From NCBI GenBank assembly GCA_947500825.1, contig CANMTR010000012.1, positions 1 through 64,000 of the forward strand: a stretch of DNA of 64,000 nucleotides. Direction: 5' to 3'. Each line of letters opens with the position of its first letter. The stretch's first letter is position 1. The notes beneath the pieces are model-generated. The model saw nothing but the letters and a program-made list of their open reading frames with translations, was not told the origin of the DNA and did not search any database. Shown here piece by piece: positions 1-8,806 of the stretch. This stretch comes from an uncultured Paracoccaceae bacterium. GTDB lineage: Bacteria > Pseudomonadota > Alphaproteobacteria > Rhodobacterales > Rhodobacteraceae. Made by a program: the position numbers and the translations under genes.

Positions 1-330
1 GACGGACTGATCAGCTCGGCCACGCCGACATCCGTCGGGCCTGCCATGAGCTACACCATGCAGTGGGACACGATCATGAGGCATTGACCGCCATCGGTCC
101 GAGCACAGCCCGAACGTGTTGCCCGACCTGATCGGGCAGATCCCTGCGGATGAGCAGATCGGCTCCGTTACGGCCGACGGGGCCCATGATACCCGCCGGT
201 GCCACAACGCGATCGCCAGACGCCTAGCGCGGTGCCGACGCCGTCATTCCGCCACGCCGGAATGCGCGGCCATGGAAGGCGGACACCGCAGGCGCCACCG
301 GCTGTCGCGGTGGCGACCCTCGCTCTGATC
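1..330 (+). pseudogene. IS5-family transposase remnant (C-terminal part, frameshifted and truncated)
   Basis: Translation gives LPDLIGQIPADEQIGSVTADGAHDTRRCHNAIA, then in another frame AVIPPRRNARPWKADTAGAT; both resemble the catalytic part of IS5-type transposases. Confidence 0.75.
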
Positions 331-450
331 AAGTCTCGTCATGTCCTCGCACAGCGAGATCAGTAGCAAGCCACGCTTGCGCGATGCGGCGTCGTGGTTC
401 GGCCAGTTGGCCGTGCGGGGCGGGCGAGCGAGCACTTCGGCATGCTCGAC
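300..450 (-). pseudogene. IS5-family transposase remnant (N-terminal part)
   Basis: Minus-strand ORF 244..570 contains RTANWPNHDAASRKRGLLLISLCEDMT, resembling the N-terminal TTNWPxYNxALxxRGSLxIWxD motif of IS5-type transposases. Confidence 0.55.
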
Positions 451-724
451 ACACCGGCGTATTTGCTTGCCTGCGAGCACGCGGCGGCACATCACGAGCG
501 AGGGCGTGGCGTATGCTCCCCCCGGGCTGGCGATGTCGAACGGAGCACGCCCTGTCCTGCGCGTGGGCAATGCCGCCGTTCCATCGGAGGCTGGGTCGGC
601 GGTGCTTTTTCACGCCCGGGCCTCGATTGCCCGAAAATCGTACGTGCAGAAAACTCGGGCAATCGTCTCCATCCGCACCAACGTCGTGCTGGCAACGGTG
701 CGGGGTGCGCCCCAGATAGGGGGT

Positions 725-1693
725 ATGACGGATACCGGCTTCGACGACATTCCATATACCGCCCTCGGTTGGCACCGCGCGGGCAAGGGCGCGGTGCTTG
801 CCACCGTGATAGAGACCTGGGGCTCGGCGCCGCGCCCCGTGGGCAGCCAACTCGCGATCTCGGGCGATGGCGAGATCGCCGGCTCGGTGTCGGGCGGATG
901 CGTCGAGGGGGCGGTGGTCGTCGAGGCGCTGGAGGCCGCCGAGACAGGGGGCGCGCGCATCCTCGAGTTCGGCGTGTCCGACGACGAGGCCTTCGCCGTG
1001 GGCCTGGCCTGCGGCGGACGCATTCGCGTGCTGGTCGAGCCGGTGCGGGAGGGCGACCTTCCGCCCGGCATGCTGGCCGACCTGGTGGCCGACCGTGCGG
1101 CGCGGCGCCAGGTTGCCTATGCGGTGGACACGCAGACCTGGGCCCGGTGGCTGGTGCACCCACCCGAACAGCCCGACCGTTTTCGCCTGGACCGATCTGG
1201 GTTCGAGGAGGATGGGCAGACCTTCGTGGCGATCCACAATCCGCCGCTGCGGATGGTCGTGGTGGGCGGTGTGCACATCGCACAGCCGCTCATGCGGATG
1301 GCGCGGTTGTCGGGGTTCGATGCGGTCCTCGTCGATCCGCGCGAGAGCTTTGCCAGCGAGGGGCGGTTCCCGGGCGAGACGCTGATTCATGACTGGCCCG
1401 ACGAGGCGCTGGCCCGCCACGGCATCGACGCGCGCACGGCCGTCGTGACGTTGACCCACGACCCCAAGCTCGACGATCCGGCAATCGAACACACGCTGGG
1501 GACGGAGGCGTTCTACCTCGGATGCCTGGGATCGAGCAGGACCCACGCCAAGCGTGTTGCGCGGCTGGAGGAGAAGGGGCTTTCGCCTGAGCGCATACAT
1601 GCGCCCGTGGGCCTCGACATCGGCGCGCGGAGCCCGGCGGAGATCGCCGTGGCGATCATGGCGGAGATCGTTCAGAGCCTGAGGCGCGGCTGA
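725..1693 (+). CDS. XdhC/CoxI family protein (molybdoenzyme maturation)
   Basis: Start MTDTGFDDIPYTALGWHRAGKGAVLATVIETWGSAPRPVGSQLAISGDGEIAGSVSGGCVEG; typical XdhC/CoxI N-terminus and C-terminal Rossmann-like domain (YLGCLGSSRTHAKR). ORF extended upstream in the track; ATG at 725 preferred. Confidence 0.85.
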   Translation: MTDTGFDDIPYTALGWHRAGKGAVLATVIETWGSAPRPVGSQLAISGDGEIAGSVSGGCVEGAVVVEALEAAETGGARILEFGVSDDEAFAVGLACGGRIRVLVEPVREGDLPPGMLADLVADRAARRQVAYAVDTQTWARWLVHPPEQPDRFRLDRSGFEEDGQTFVAIHNPPLRMVVVGGVHIAQPLMRMARLSGFDAVLVDPRESFASEGRFPGETLIHDWPDEALARHGIDARTAVVTLTHDPKLDDPAIEHTLGTEAFYLGCLGSSRTHAKRVARLEEKGLSPERIHAPVGLDIGARSPAEIAVAIMAEIVQSLRRG

Positions 1694-2679
1694 TGAAGTT
1701 CGGCGAGGTGCCGCTCGACCGGGCGAGGGGCGCGATCCTGGCCCATTCCCACCGCACCGCCGGGGGGCGCATCCGCAAGGGCCGGCGGCTGGAGGAGGCC
1801 GACCTGGAGGCGCTGCGCGACGCAGGCCTGGAATCGGTCGTGGCCGCCGAGCCGGGACCTGGCGACGTGGGCGAGGATGCGGCCGCCGCGCGGATCGCCG
1901 CCGCCCTCTGCCCCGATCCGGAAGCCGCCGGTCTGAGGGTGACGGCTGCGAGCACCGGGCGCGTGAACCTGCACGCCACGGGGCCGGGTGTGCTGCAGCT
2001 CGACGCGGGCGCGGTGGAGCGGCTGAACGGGCTCGACCCGATGGTGACGGTCGCGACGCTGCGCCCGTTCGACCGGGTGGCCAAGGGGACCATGGTCGCG
2101 ACGGTCAAGATCATCTCCTACGCGGTTCCGGAGGCCGCCGTCGCCGGAGCTGCCGGGGCCGGGGCGAACACGATCTCGGTGGCGCCGGTTACCCTCCGCG
2201 GAGCGACCCTGGTTATTACGGAGATGGGGCAGGGGCCGGGCAAGGGCGAGCGGGCTGTCGCGACCCGCCTCGAGAGGTTGGGCATGACGCTCGACGCGGT
2301 CGAGGTCGTCCCTCATGCGGCGCGGCCCATCGCCGAGGCTTTGTCGGCCGTCGAGAGTGACCTGGCGCTGCTGCTGACCGCCTCCGCCACGTCGGACGCA
2401 CGCGACGTCGGCCCGGCGGGCCTCGTGGCGGCGGGGGGGACGTTGACCCGGTTCGGGATGCCCGTCGATCCGGGCAACCTGCTGTTCTACGGCCGATTGG
2501 GCGGACGGCCAGTGATCGGGCTGCCGGGATGCGCCCGGTCGCCGGCGCTCAATGGCGCTGACTGGGTGCTGGAGCGCATATGTTGCGGCATCGAGCCCGA
2601 GGCGGACGACATCGCGCGGATGGGTGTCGGCGGCCTCCTGAAGGAAAGTCCGGCCCGGCCCCACCCGCGCTCCAAGTAA
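1693..2679 (+). CDS. Molybdopterin-binding (MoeA/MoCF-like) protein
   Basis: 328 aa; overlaps xdhC stop (TGATGA); MKFGEVPLDRARGAILAHSHRTAGGRIRKGRRL and PGNLLFYGRLGGRPVIGLPGCARSPALNGADWVLERI typical of molybdopterin-binding domain proteins. Confidence 0.8.
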   Translation: MKFGEVPLDRARGAILAHSHRTAGGRIRKGRRLEEADLEALRDAGLESVVAAEPGPGDVGEDAAAARIAAALCPDPEAAGLRVTAASTGRVNLHATGPGVLQLDAGAVERLNGLDPMVTVATLRPFDRVAKGTMVATVKIISYAVPEAAVAGAAGAGANTISVAPVTLRGATLVITEMGQGPGKGERAVATRLERLGMTLDAVEVVPHAARPIAEALSAVESDLALLLTASATSDARDVGPAGLVAAGGTLTRFGMPVDPGNLLFYGRLGGRPVIGLPGCARSPALNGADWVLERICCGIEPEADDIARMGVGGLLKESPARPHPRSK

Positions 2680-2718
2680 GCTCCCCGCGCGCCAGTGAGC
2701 GGCGCACGGGAGAGGCTG

Positions 2719-4305
2719 TCAGACCACGTCGCGATAGTTGATCTCGGGCGTGTCGGACCCCTCGGGGACCAGACGGCGCTTGACTAGCAGCCGGTTCAGG
2801 GCGGCAATATAGGCCTTGGCGCTCGCGACGACCGTGTCGGTGTCCGAGGATTGGCCGGTCACGATACGCCCCGATTCCTCCAGCCGGACGGTGACGGTCG
2901 CCTGCGCGTCCGTTCCTTCGGTCACCGCGTGGACCTGGTAGAGCTGCAGCCGCGCGGAATGATCGACGAGGCCCTTGATCGCGGCGAAGGTCGCGTCCAC
3001 CGGGCCGTCGCCCTGGGCGGTGATCTGGCGATCCTCGCCATCGACGCGCATGGTCAGGTCGGCCGATTGCGGCGCCTCCGTGCCGCAGATCACGCGCAGG
3101 AAGGTCAGTTCCAGCGCGTCCTCGGCCGCACCCTGGGCCCGGACAAGGGCGTCGATATCCTCGTCGTAGACCTCCTTCTTGCGGTCGGCCAGCGACTTGA
3201 ACCGCACAAAGATGTCCTGGAGCTGGTTGTCGCCCACGTCGTGGCCCAGCTCCTTGAGCTTCGAGCGCAGCGCGGCGCGGCCCGAATGCTTGCCCATGAC
3301 GAGGCTCGTCTCCTTCAGGCCCACGTCGGCGGGGCGCATGATCTCGAACGTCTCGGCGTTCTTGAGCATGCCGTCCTGGTGGATGCCGCTCTCGTGGGCG
3401 AAGGCGTTCTTGCCCACGATCGCCTTGTTGAACTGGACGGGGAAGCCCGAGACGGTCGCCACCCGCCGCGAGATGTTCATGATCCGCGTGGTGTCGATCT
3501 CGGTGTGGAAGGGCATGATGTCGCCCCGCACCTTGAGCGCCATCACCACCTCCTCGAGCGCGGTGTTGCCCGCCCGCTCGCCCAGCCCGTTGATCGTGCA
3601 CTCGATCTGTCGCGCGCCGCCCTCGACGGCGGCGAGGCTGTTGGCCGTCGCCATGCCAAGGTCGTCGTGGCAATGGGTGGCGAAGATCACGTCCTCGGCG
3701 CCCTCGACCTCGGCGATCAGGCGCCGGATCAGCTCGGCCGATTCCACGGGCGCGGTGTAGCCCACAGTGTCGGGAATGTTGATGGTCGTGGCGCCGGCCC
3801 TGATCGCGATCTCGACCACGCGGCGGAGATAATCCCACTCGGTCCGGGTCGCGTCCATGGGCGACCACTGCACGTTGTCGCACAGGTTGCGGGCGTGGGT
3901 CACCGTCTGGTGGATGCGGTCGGCCATCTCGTCCTGGGTGAGGTTCGGGATGGCCCGGTGGAGCGGCGAGGTGCCGATGAAGGTGTGGATCCGCGGCGAC
4001 GTGGCGTGACGCACCGCCTCCCAGGCCCGGTCGATGTCGGTGGGGTGGGCGCGGGCGAGGCCGCAGATGGTCGCTCGGCGGGACCGCTCCGCGATCTCCT
4101 TGACGGCGCGGAAATCGCCCTCCGACGCGATGGGAAAACCGGCCTCGATGATATCCACGCCCATCGCGTCCAGAAGCTCGGCGATTTCGAGCTTCTCGGC
4201 GTGGGACATGGTGGCGCCGGGCGACTGCTCGCCGTCACGCAGGGTCGTGTCGAAAATCAGCACCCGCTGCGGTTCGCGGGCGACGGCGTTGGTGTCGGGG
4301 TTCAT
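2719..4305 (-). CDS. leuA: 2-isopropylmalate synthase
   Basis: 528 aa; RVLIFDTTLRDGEQSPGATM, HCHDDLGMATANSLAAVEGGARQIECTINGLGERAGN, HESGIHQDGMLKN. Confidence 0.97.
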   Translation of the reverse strand: MNPDTNAVAREPQRVLIFDTTLRDGEQSPGATMSHAEKLEIAELLDAMGVDIIEAGFPIASEGDFRAVKEIAERSRRATICGLARAHPTDIDRAWEAVRHATSPRIHTFIGTSPLHRAIPNLTQDEMADRIHQTVTHARNLCDNVQWSPMDATRTEWDYLRRVVEIAIRAGATTINIPDTVGYTAPVESAELIRRLIAEVEGAEDVIFATHCHDDLGMATANSLAAVEGGARQIECTINGLGERAGNTALEEVVMALKVRGDIMPFHTEIDTTRIMNISRRVATVSGFPVQFNKAIVGKNAFAHESGIHQDGMLKNAETFEIMRPADVGLKETSLVMGKHSGRAALRSKLKELGHDVGDNQLQDIFVRFKSLADRKKEVYDEDIDALVRAQGAAEDALELTFLRVICGTEAPQSADLTMRVDGEDRQITAQGDGPVDATFAAIKGLVDHSARLQLYQVHAVTEGTDAQATVTVRLEESGRIVTGQSSDTDTVVASAKAYIAALNRLLVKRRLVPEGSDTPEINYRDVV

Positions 4306-4357
4306 TGGGGGTGTCCTCGGTATCGTCTCGTCTGGGTCTCGTCGGCGCGTACCGCCT

Positions 4358-4393
4358 CCTCTGAGCGCGTGCGCCGTAGGGCACGCTCAGAGG
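4358..4393 (-). promoter_or_regulatory. Hairpin in leuA leader (candidate attenuator element)
   Basis: Perfect 10-bp arms CCTCTGAGCG (4358-4367) and CGCTCAGAGG (4384-4393), extendable; contains the stop codon of the upstream leader peptide. Confidence 0.65.
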
Positions 4394-4443
4394 CGCGTAA
4401 GGAGAAGCAGACCAAGGAAACGACGGGCGGACATGTCGGGCAT
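4387..4443 (-). CDS. leu operon leader peptide (MPDMSARRFLGLLLLTRL)
   Basis: 18-codon ORF on minus strand upstream of leuA with 6 Leu codons among the last 9; stop codon lies in the hairpin. Below the length cutoff of the ORF track. Confidence 0.7.
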   Translation of the reverse strand: MPDMSARRFLGLLLLTRL

Positions 4444-4518
4444 GATAACCGCCGGATCGGCGAAGGAAACCCCCGATATTCGCCCCGCCCGGACCTTGCC
4501 GGACGGGGCCATGGTCGA

Positions 4519-5190
4519 TCAGCGTTGCGTGGGCCGGATGACGACCTGCACGCGGCGGTTCTGCTGGCGCCCCTCGGGCGAGGCGTTGGAGGCGAGGGGC
4601 TGGGTCTCGCCGTAGCCTACGGTGCGCAGGCGCGCGGGGCTCACGCCGTTGCGGATCAGGACCTGGGTGACCGACTGGGCGCGGCCCTCGGACAGGTTCT
4701 GGTTGTAGGCGTCGGCGCCGGTGCTGTCGGTATGGCCCTGGATCTCGATCCGGCTGGCGGAATACTGGTTGAGGCTCGACGCCAGGATCCGCAGGTCGCC
4801 GTAGATCGACGGGGCAAGCTGCGCGCTGTCAACGGGGAACAGGATGTCCTGGGGCATCCGCACGATCAGCGCGTCGCCGGTGTTCTGGATGATGATACCC
4901 TCCCCGAGCTGGGCGCGCAGCTCCTGCGCCTGCCGCTCGAGGAAGCCGCCGGTGACGGCGCCGGCACCCCCGCCGATGGTCGCGCCGATGGCCGCGTTGC
5001 GCAAACGGTCGCCGCTGTCGTCGCCCTGGGTCGCGCCGGCCAGGGCGCCCGCGGCGGCGCCGATCAGCGCGCCGGTGCGTACGCGGTTGGGGTTTCCCGG
5101 CCCGGTGCCGGTCTCGGTGGATTGCACGCAGGCGGTCAGCGCGAGCGTCCCGGCGGTGGCAAGGAGCAGGGGGTACTTGGCGAAGGTCAT
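4519..5190 (-). CDS. OmpA-family outer membrane lipoprotein with glycine-zipper region
   Basis: Signal MTFAKYPLLLATAGTLALTAC (lipobox), glycine-rich AAAGALAGATQGDD..GATIGGGAGAVTGG, OmpA-like IEIQGHTDSTGADAYNQNLSEGRAQSV. Confidence 0.9.
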   Translation of the reverse strand: MTFAKYPLLLATAGTLALTACVQSTETGTGPGNPNRVRTGALIGAAAGALAGATQGDDSGDRLRNAAIGATIGGGAGAVTGGFLERQAQELRAQLGEGIIIQNTGDALIVRMPQDILFPVDSAQLAPSIYGDLRILASSLNQYSASRIEIQGHTDSTGADAYNQNLSEGRAQSVTQVLIRNGVSPARLRTVGYGETQPLASNASPEGRQQNRRVQVVIRPTQR

Positions 5191-5304
5191 TCTCGTCCTC
5201 GGTCGGTCTTGGGTGCACATCCCGCCCGCCTCTATACCGAAAGGGGGTGTGGCAATCCTCAACGCGCCCGCGTGATCGGCGGATTTCCGCCTGGGGCGCA
5301 CGCG

Positions 5305-6144
5305 TCACGGGGCGGTGCGCGCCGCCTCGTCGGCCAGAAGCGCGCGCTTGACCGGCAGCCCCCAGTGATATCCCCCCAGCCCGCCGCTCGCGCGCAGGGC
5401 CCGGTGGCACGGGATGAGACCGCCGATCGGATTGCGCCCGACGGCCGTGCCCACGGCGCGGTGCGCGCCGGGGTGGCCGATGGCGCGGGCGATCTCGGCA
5501 TAGGTGGTAACACGGCCCTGCGGCACCCTGAGGAGCGCCTCCCACACCTTGATCTGGAAAGGCCCGCCCATGACGTGGAGCCGCGTGCCGCCGACCTCCG
5601 TGTCCAGCACCTCCAGGTAGGGGGCGAGGGCAGCGGGGTCCTCGACGAAGGCTGCCGCGGGCCAGCGCCCCGCCAGGTCGTCGAAGGCCGCCTCCACCCC
5701 CGTCTCGGCGGTGAAGGCCAGGCCCGCCAGCCCGCGCCCGGTCGCCATGGCAAGAAGGGGGCCGAACGGACCCTCGCCGGTGGACCAGCGGATGGCCAAC
5801 CCCTCTCCCCGGCGGGCATAGGCGCCCGGGCTCATCGCCTCCCAGGTGACGAACAGGTCGTGGAGCCGCCCCGTCCCCGACAGGCCGAGCGCATCCGCGG
5901 TCTCCAGCGTCGTGCGCCGCTCCTCCAGGAGACGCTTGGCGTGACCGAGGGACAGGTATTGCTGGAACCGCTTCGGGCTGGTCCCGGCCCAGCGCGAGAA
6001 CGTTCGGTGGAAATGCGCGGGGCTCAGCCCCATCTCGGCGGCGATCTCTTCCAGGGTGAGGTCGCGTCCCGCGTCCAGTCGGGCGATGGCGCGACGCATG
6101 AGCTGCCAGTGGTAACTGCCTTCGGTATCGGTCTCGGTGTCCAT
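5305..6144 (-). CDS. AraC-type HTH / methylated-DNA--[protein]-cysteine S-methyltransferase (Ada-like, no N-terminal Zn domain)
   Basis: N-terminal AraC HTH (LTLEEIAAEMGLSPAHFHRTFSRWAGTSPKRFQQYL) and C-terminal MGMT with GGLIPCHRALRASGGLGGYHWG. Confidence 0.92.
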   Translation of the reverse strand: MDTETDTEGSYHWQLMRRAIARLDAGRDLTLEEIAAEMGLSPAHFHRTFSRWAGTSPKRFQQYLSLGHAKRLLEERRTTLETADALGLSGTGRLHDLFVTWEAMSPGAYARRGEGLAIRWSTGEGPFGPLLAMATGRGLAGLAFTAETGVEAAFDDLAGRWPAAAFVEDPAALAPYLEVLDTEVGGTRLHVMGGPFQIKVWEALLRVPQGRVTTYAEIARAIGHPGAHRAVGTAVGRNPIGGLIPCHRALRASGGLGGYHWGLPVKRALLADEAARTAP

Positions 6145-6273
6145 GCCTTCGATCTACGCCGCGGTCCGGCCGGGCGCGACCCGAAGCTTGCTCATTGCGT
6201 GCGGCTTCCTTGCTTTCCCGAATACGCCGGCGACCGGCTTGCCACCGGCGGGCGTGCGGGGCAGACACCCGGC

Positions 6274-6921
6274 ATGGCCAGACCCTTGCCCTATCACGAC
6301 CAGGCGGAGATCTTCGCCCGCTTCCAGGCGGCAGAGCCCGAGCCCGTGGGCGAGCTCGACCACGTCAACGTCTATACCCTCGTGGTCGCCGTCGCCCTGT
6401 CCGCGCAGGCGACCGACGCGGGCGTGAACCGCGCCACCGGCCCGCTCTTCGCCAGGGTCGACACACCCGTGGCGATGCTCGATCTCGGCGAGGAAGGGCT
6501 GACCGAATACATCAAGTCCATCGGCCTCTACCGCAACAAGGCGCGGAACGTCATCAAGCTCAGCCGGATCCTGGTGGAGGAGTACGGCGGCGAGGTGCCC
6601 TCCTCCCGCGCCGCGCTCGAAGGCTTGCCGGGGGTGGGGCGCAAGACGGCGAACGTGGTTCTGAACATGTGGTGGGGCCACCCCGCGCAGGCCGTGGACA
6701 CGCATATCTTCCGCGTCGGGAACCGCACGCGGATCGCGCCGGGCAAGGACACCCTCGCCGTCGAGCGCGCGATCGAGGACAACGTGCCGGCCGAGTACCA
6801 GCTTCACGCGCATCACTGGCTGATCCTGCACGGGCGCTATGTCTGCCTGGCGCGCAAGCCCCGCTGCCCGGACTGCCTGATCCGCGACATCTGCCCCCAC
6901 CCGGAGAAGACCGAGAGATGA
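6274..6921 (+). CDS. nth: Endonuclease III
   Basis: LPGVGRKTANVVLNMWWGHPAQAVDTHIFRVGNR (HhH-GPD) and C-terminal CLARKPRCPDCLIRDICPHP 4Fe-4S cluster loop. Confidence 0.96.
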   Translation: MARPLPYHDQAEIFARFQAAEPEPVGELDHVNVYTLVVAVALSAQATDAGVNRATGPLFARVDTPVAMLDLGEEGLTEYIKSIGLYRNKARNVIKLSRILVEEYGGEVPSSRAALEGLPGVGRKTANVVLNMWWGHPAQAVDTHIFRVGNRTRIAPGKDTLAVERAIEDNVPAEYQLHAHHWLILHGRYVCLARKPRCPDCLIRDICPHPEKTER

Positions 6922-7898
6922 GCCACGACGTGATCGGTATCGGCAATGCGATGGTCGACGTGATTTCCCACGCCGACGACGACTTCCTCGACCACATGGG
7001 GATCGAGAAGGGCATCATGCAGCTCGTCGACCAGGGCCGGGCCGAGCTGCTCTATGCCGCCATGTCGGACCGGACCCAGACGCCGGGCGGGTCGGTGGCC
7101 AACACCATCGCGGGGCTAGGCCGCCTGGGCCTGTCGGCGGCCTTCGTCGGCAAGGTGAGCGACGACGCGCTCGGGCGTAGCTACGCGCAAGGCATGGAGG
7201 ACGACGGGATCGCCTTTCCCAATACGCCCTCGGCGGCGGAGGCGCCCACCTCGCGTTGCATGATCTTCGTCTCCCCCGACGGGGAGCGGTCCATGAACAC
7301 GTATCTCGGCGCAGGCGCCGACCTCGCGGCCGGGGACGTGCCCGAGGCGCCCTTCGCGGGTGGCGGGATCGTGTTCCTCGAAGGGTACCTCTTTGACAAG
7401 GAAGCGGGAAAGACGGCTTTCCGCCGGGCGGCGCAGCTGATGCATGCTGCCGGCGGGCGCGCCGGCATCACCCTGTCAGACCCGTTCTGCACCGAGCGGC
7501 ACCGCGCGGACTTCCAGTCGCTGATCGCCACGGAAATGGACGTGGTGATCGGCAACGAGGCGGAATGGACCACCCTATACGAAACCGGGCTCGACGCCGC
7601 GCTCGACCGGGCGGCGTCCGACTGCGCAACGGTGGTCTGCACGCGCTCCGGCGACCCGGTGATCGTCGTCTCCCGGGGAGATCGGCTGGAGGTGCCGGTG
7701 GAACGGGTCGTGCCGGTCGACGCGACCGGGGCGGGAGACCAGTTCGCCGCCGGGTTCCTCTTCGGCTATGCCAGAGATCTCGACATCGAAACCTGCGGCC
7801 GGATGGGTGTGGCGGCGGCGGCGGAGGTGATCGGCCATGTCGGGCCGCGGCCCCAGATCGACCTTATCGAGCGGTTCCGCGCGCTGGGCCTCGTCTGA
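6918..7898 (+). CDS. Adenosine kinase / PfkB-family carbohydrate kinase
   Basis: MSHDVIGIGNAMVDVIS..., PGGSVANTIAGLGRLG, VDATGAGDQFAAGFLFG; ATGA overlap with nth. Confidence 0.92.
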   Translation: MSHDVIGIGNAMVDVISHADDDFLDHMGIEKGIMQLVDQGRAELLYAAMSDRTQTPGGSVANTIAGLGRLGLSAAFVGKVSDDALGRSYAQGMEDDGIAFPNTPSAAEAPTSRCMIFVSPDGERSMNTYLGAGADLAAGDVPEAPFAGGGIVFLEGYLFDKEAGKTAFRRAAQLMHAAGGRAGITLSDPFCTERHRADFQSLIATEMDVVIGNEAEWTTLYETGLDAALDRAASDCATVVCTRSGDPVIVVSRGDRLEVPVERVVPVDATGAGDQFAAGFLFGYARDLDIETCGRMGVAAAAEVIGHVGPRPQIDLIERFRALGLV

Positions 7899-7901
7899 GG
7901 T

Positions 7902-8540
7902 CTATGCGCGTTCGAGGGCGGTGGCGAGCTCGCCGAACCCGGTGAAGCGCCGCTCGAAGTCGAGCCCGAGGCGGTCGGCGGCCCGTCGTGCCTCGGCCGT
8001 CAGGACCGGATCGTCCGTCTGGGCGAGATAGACGACGCGGTCGTAGTGGGCGAAGTACATCTCGCGCAATTCAGGATGGCGGTCGAGCCCGAGTGGACGC
8101 ACCACGAAGGCATCGAACTGTCGGGCCAGGAAGTCCGTGAGATAGAACGCGCCCATCTCGGCCTCGGCGCGCGACAGAAAATCGTCCACGCCCGAGAAGA
8201 AGGCATAGCAGTGGGGCCCGGGCAGCCGCTCCACCCCCAGTTCGGCGCAGACCGCGTCGAGCGCGCCGCCCGTTCCGCAATCACCGTATCCGACGAGGAT
8301 GCGTTCGTACTCGCCTCGATGGTCCAGGATGGCCTTGCGGACGGCGGCGGGAATACGGTCGGGCGTGTTATGTAGGATCGCCGGAAGGCAGGCGAGATCC
8401 ATGTGGTCCCAGCCGTTCAGCCGGATGAGCGCCGTGATCTCCCGCGCAAGGGCCCCGCAGGCCAGGATCAGCACCCTTCCTCGACCCGTGGCCGGAAGCC
8501 CGTGCCGCGTCAGGTCGCCGTCACGGAGAGGAACGGTCAC
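7902..8540 (-). CDS. DUF1638 domain-containing protein
   Basis: VLILACGALAREITALIRLNGW..., LVGYGDCGTGGALDAVCAELGVERLPGPHCYAFFSG typical of DUF1638. Confidence 0.85.
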   Translation of the reverse strand: MTVPLRDGDLTRHGLPATGRGRVLILACGALAREITALIRLNGWDHMDLACLPAILHNTPDRIPAAVRKAILDHRGEYERILVGYGDCGTGGALDAVCAELGVERLPGPHCYAFFSGVDDFLSRAEAEMGAFYLTDFLARQFDAFVVRPLGLDRHPELREMYFAHYDRVVYLAQTDDPVLTAEARRAADRLGLDFERRFTGFGELATALERA

Positions 8541-8563
8541 GTCCTAAAGACTCCCGACGATCG

Positions 8564-8755
8564 TCAATGGCGCCCGGAAGGCACACCGCCGGACAGAACC
8601 AGCCGCAAGACGAGCGCGACGCCAAGGGCGACGACTGCCACGACCGCGAGTGAGGCGGGGTCCGCGAAGAGGCCGGCGAGCGCGGCCACGGCAACGGTCG
8701 CCCCCGCCGCGACGATCACGCCGGCCAGAAGCAGGATGAAAGAACGTGTGGGCAT
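8564..8755 (-). CDS. Small membrane protein, unknown function
   Basis: 63 aa with two hydrophobic segments (SFILLLAGVIVAAGATVAVAALAGLF; LAVVAVVALGVALVLRLVL), between DUF1638 and corrinoid-protein genes. Confidence 0.6.
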   Translation of the reverse strand: MPTRSFILLLAGVIVAAGATVAVAALAGLFADPASLAVVAVVALGVALVLRLVLSGGVPSGRH

Positions 8756-8806
8756 CTTGACCCTCCTTCCTTCCCGAGATGGGGGCGGGCCCCGCGAACG
8801 CCAAGG

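Noticed and set aside
2851-6273. 1356-aa plus-strand ORF
   Set aside because: Only its 3' end (nth, from 6274) is real; the rest is antisense to leuA, the OmpA-family and Ada-like genes and reads as low-complexity GC-rich translation.
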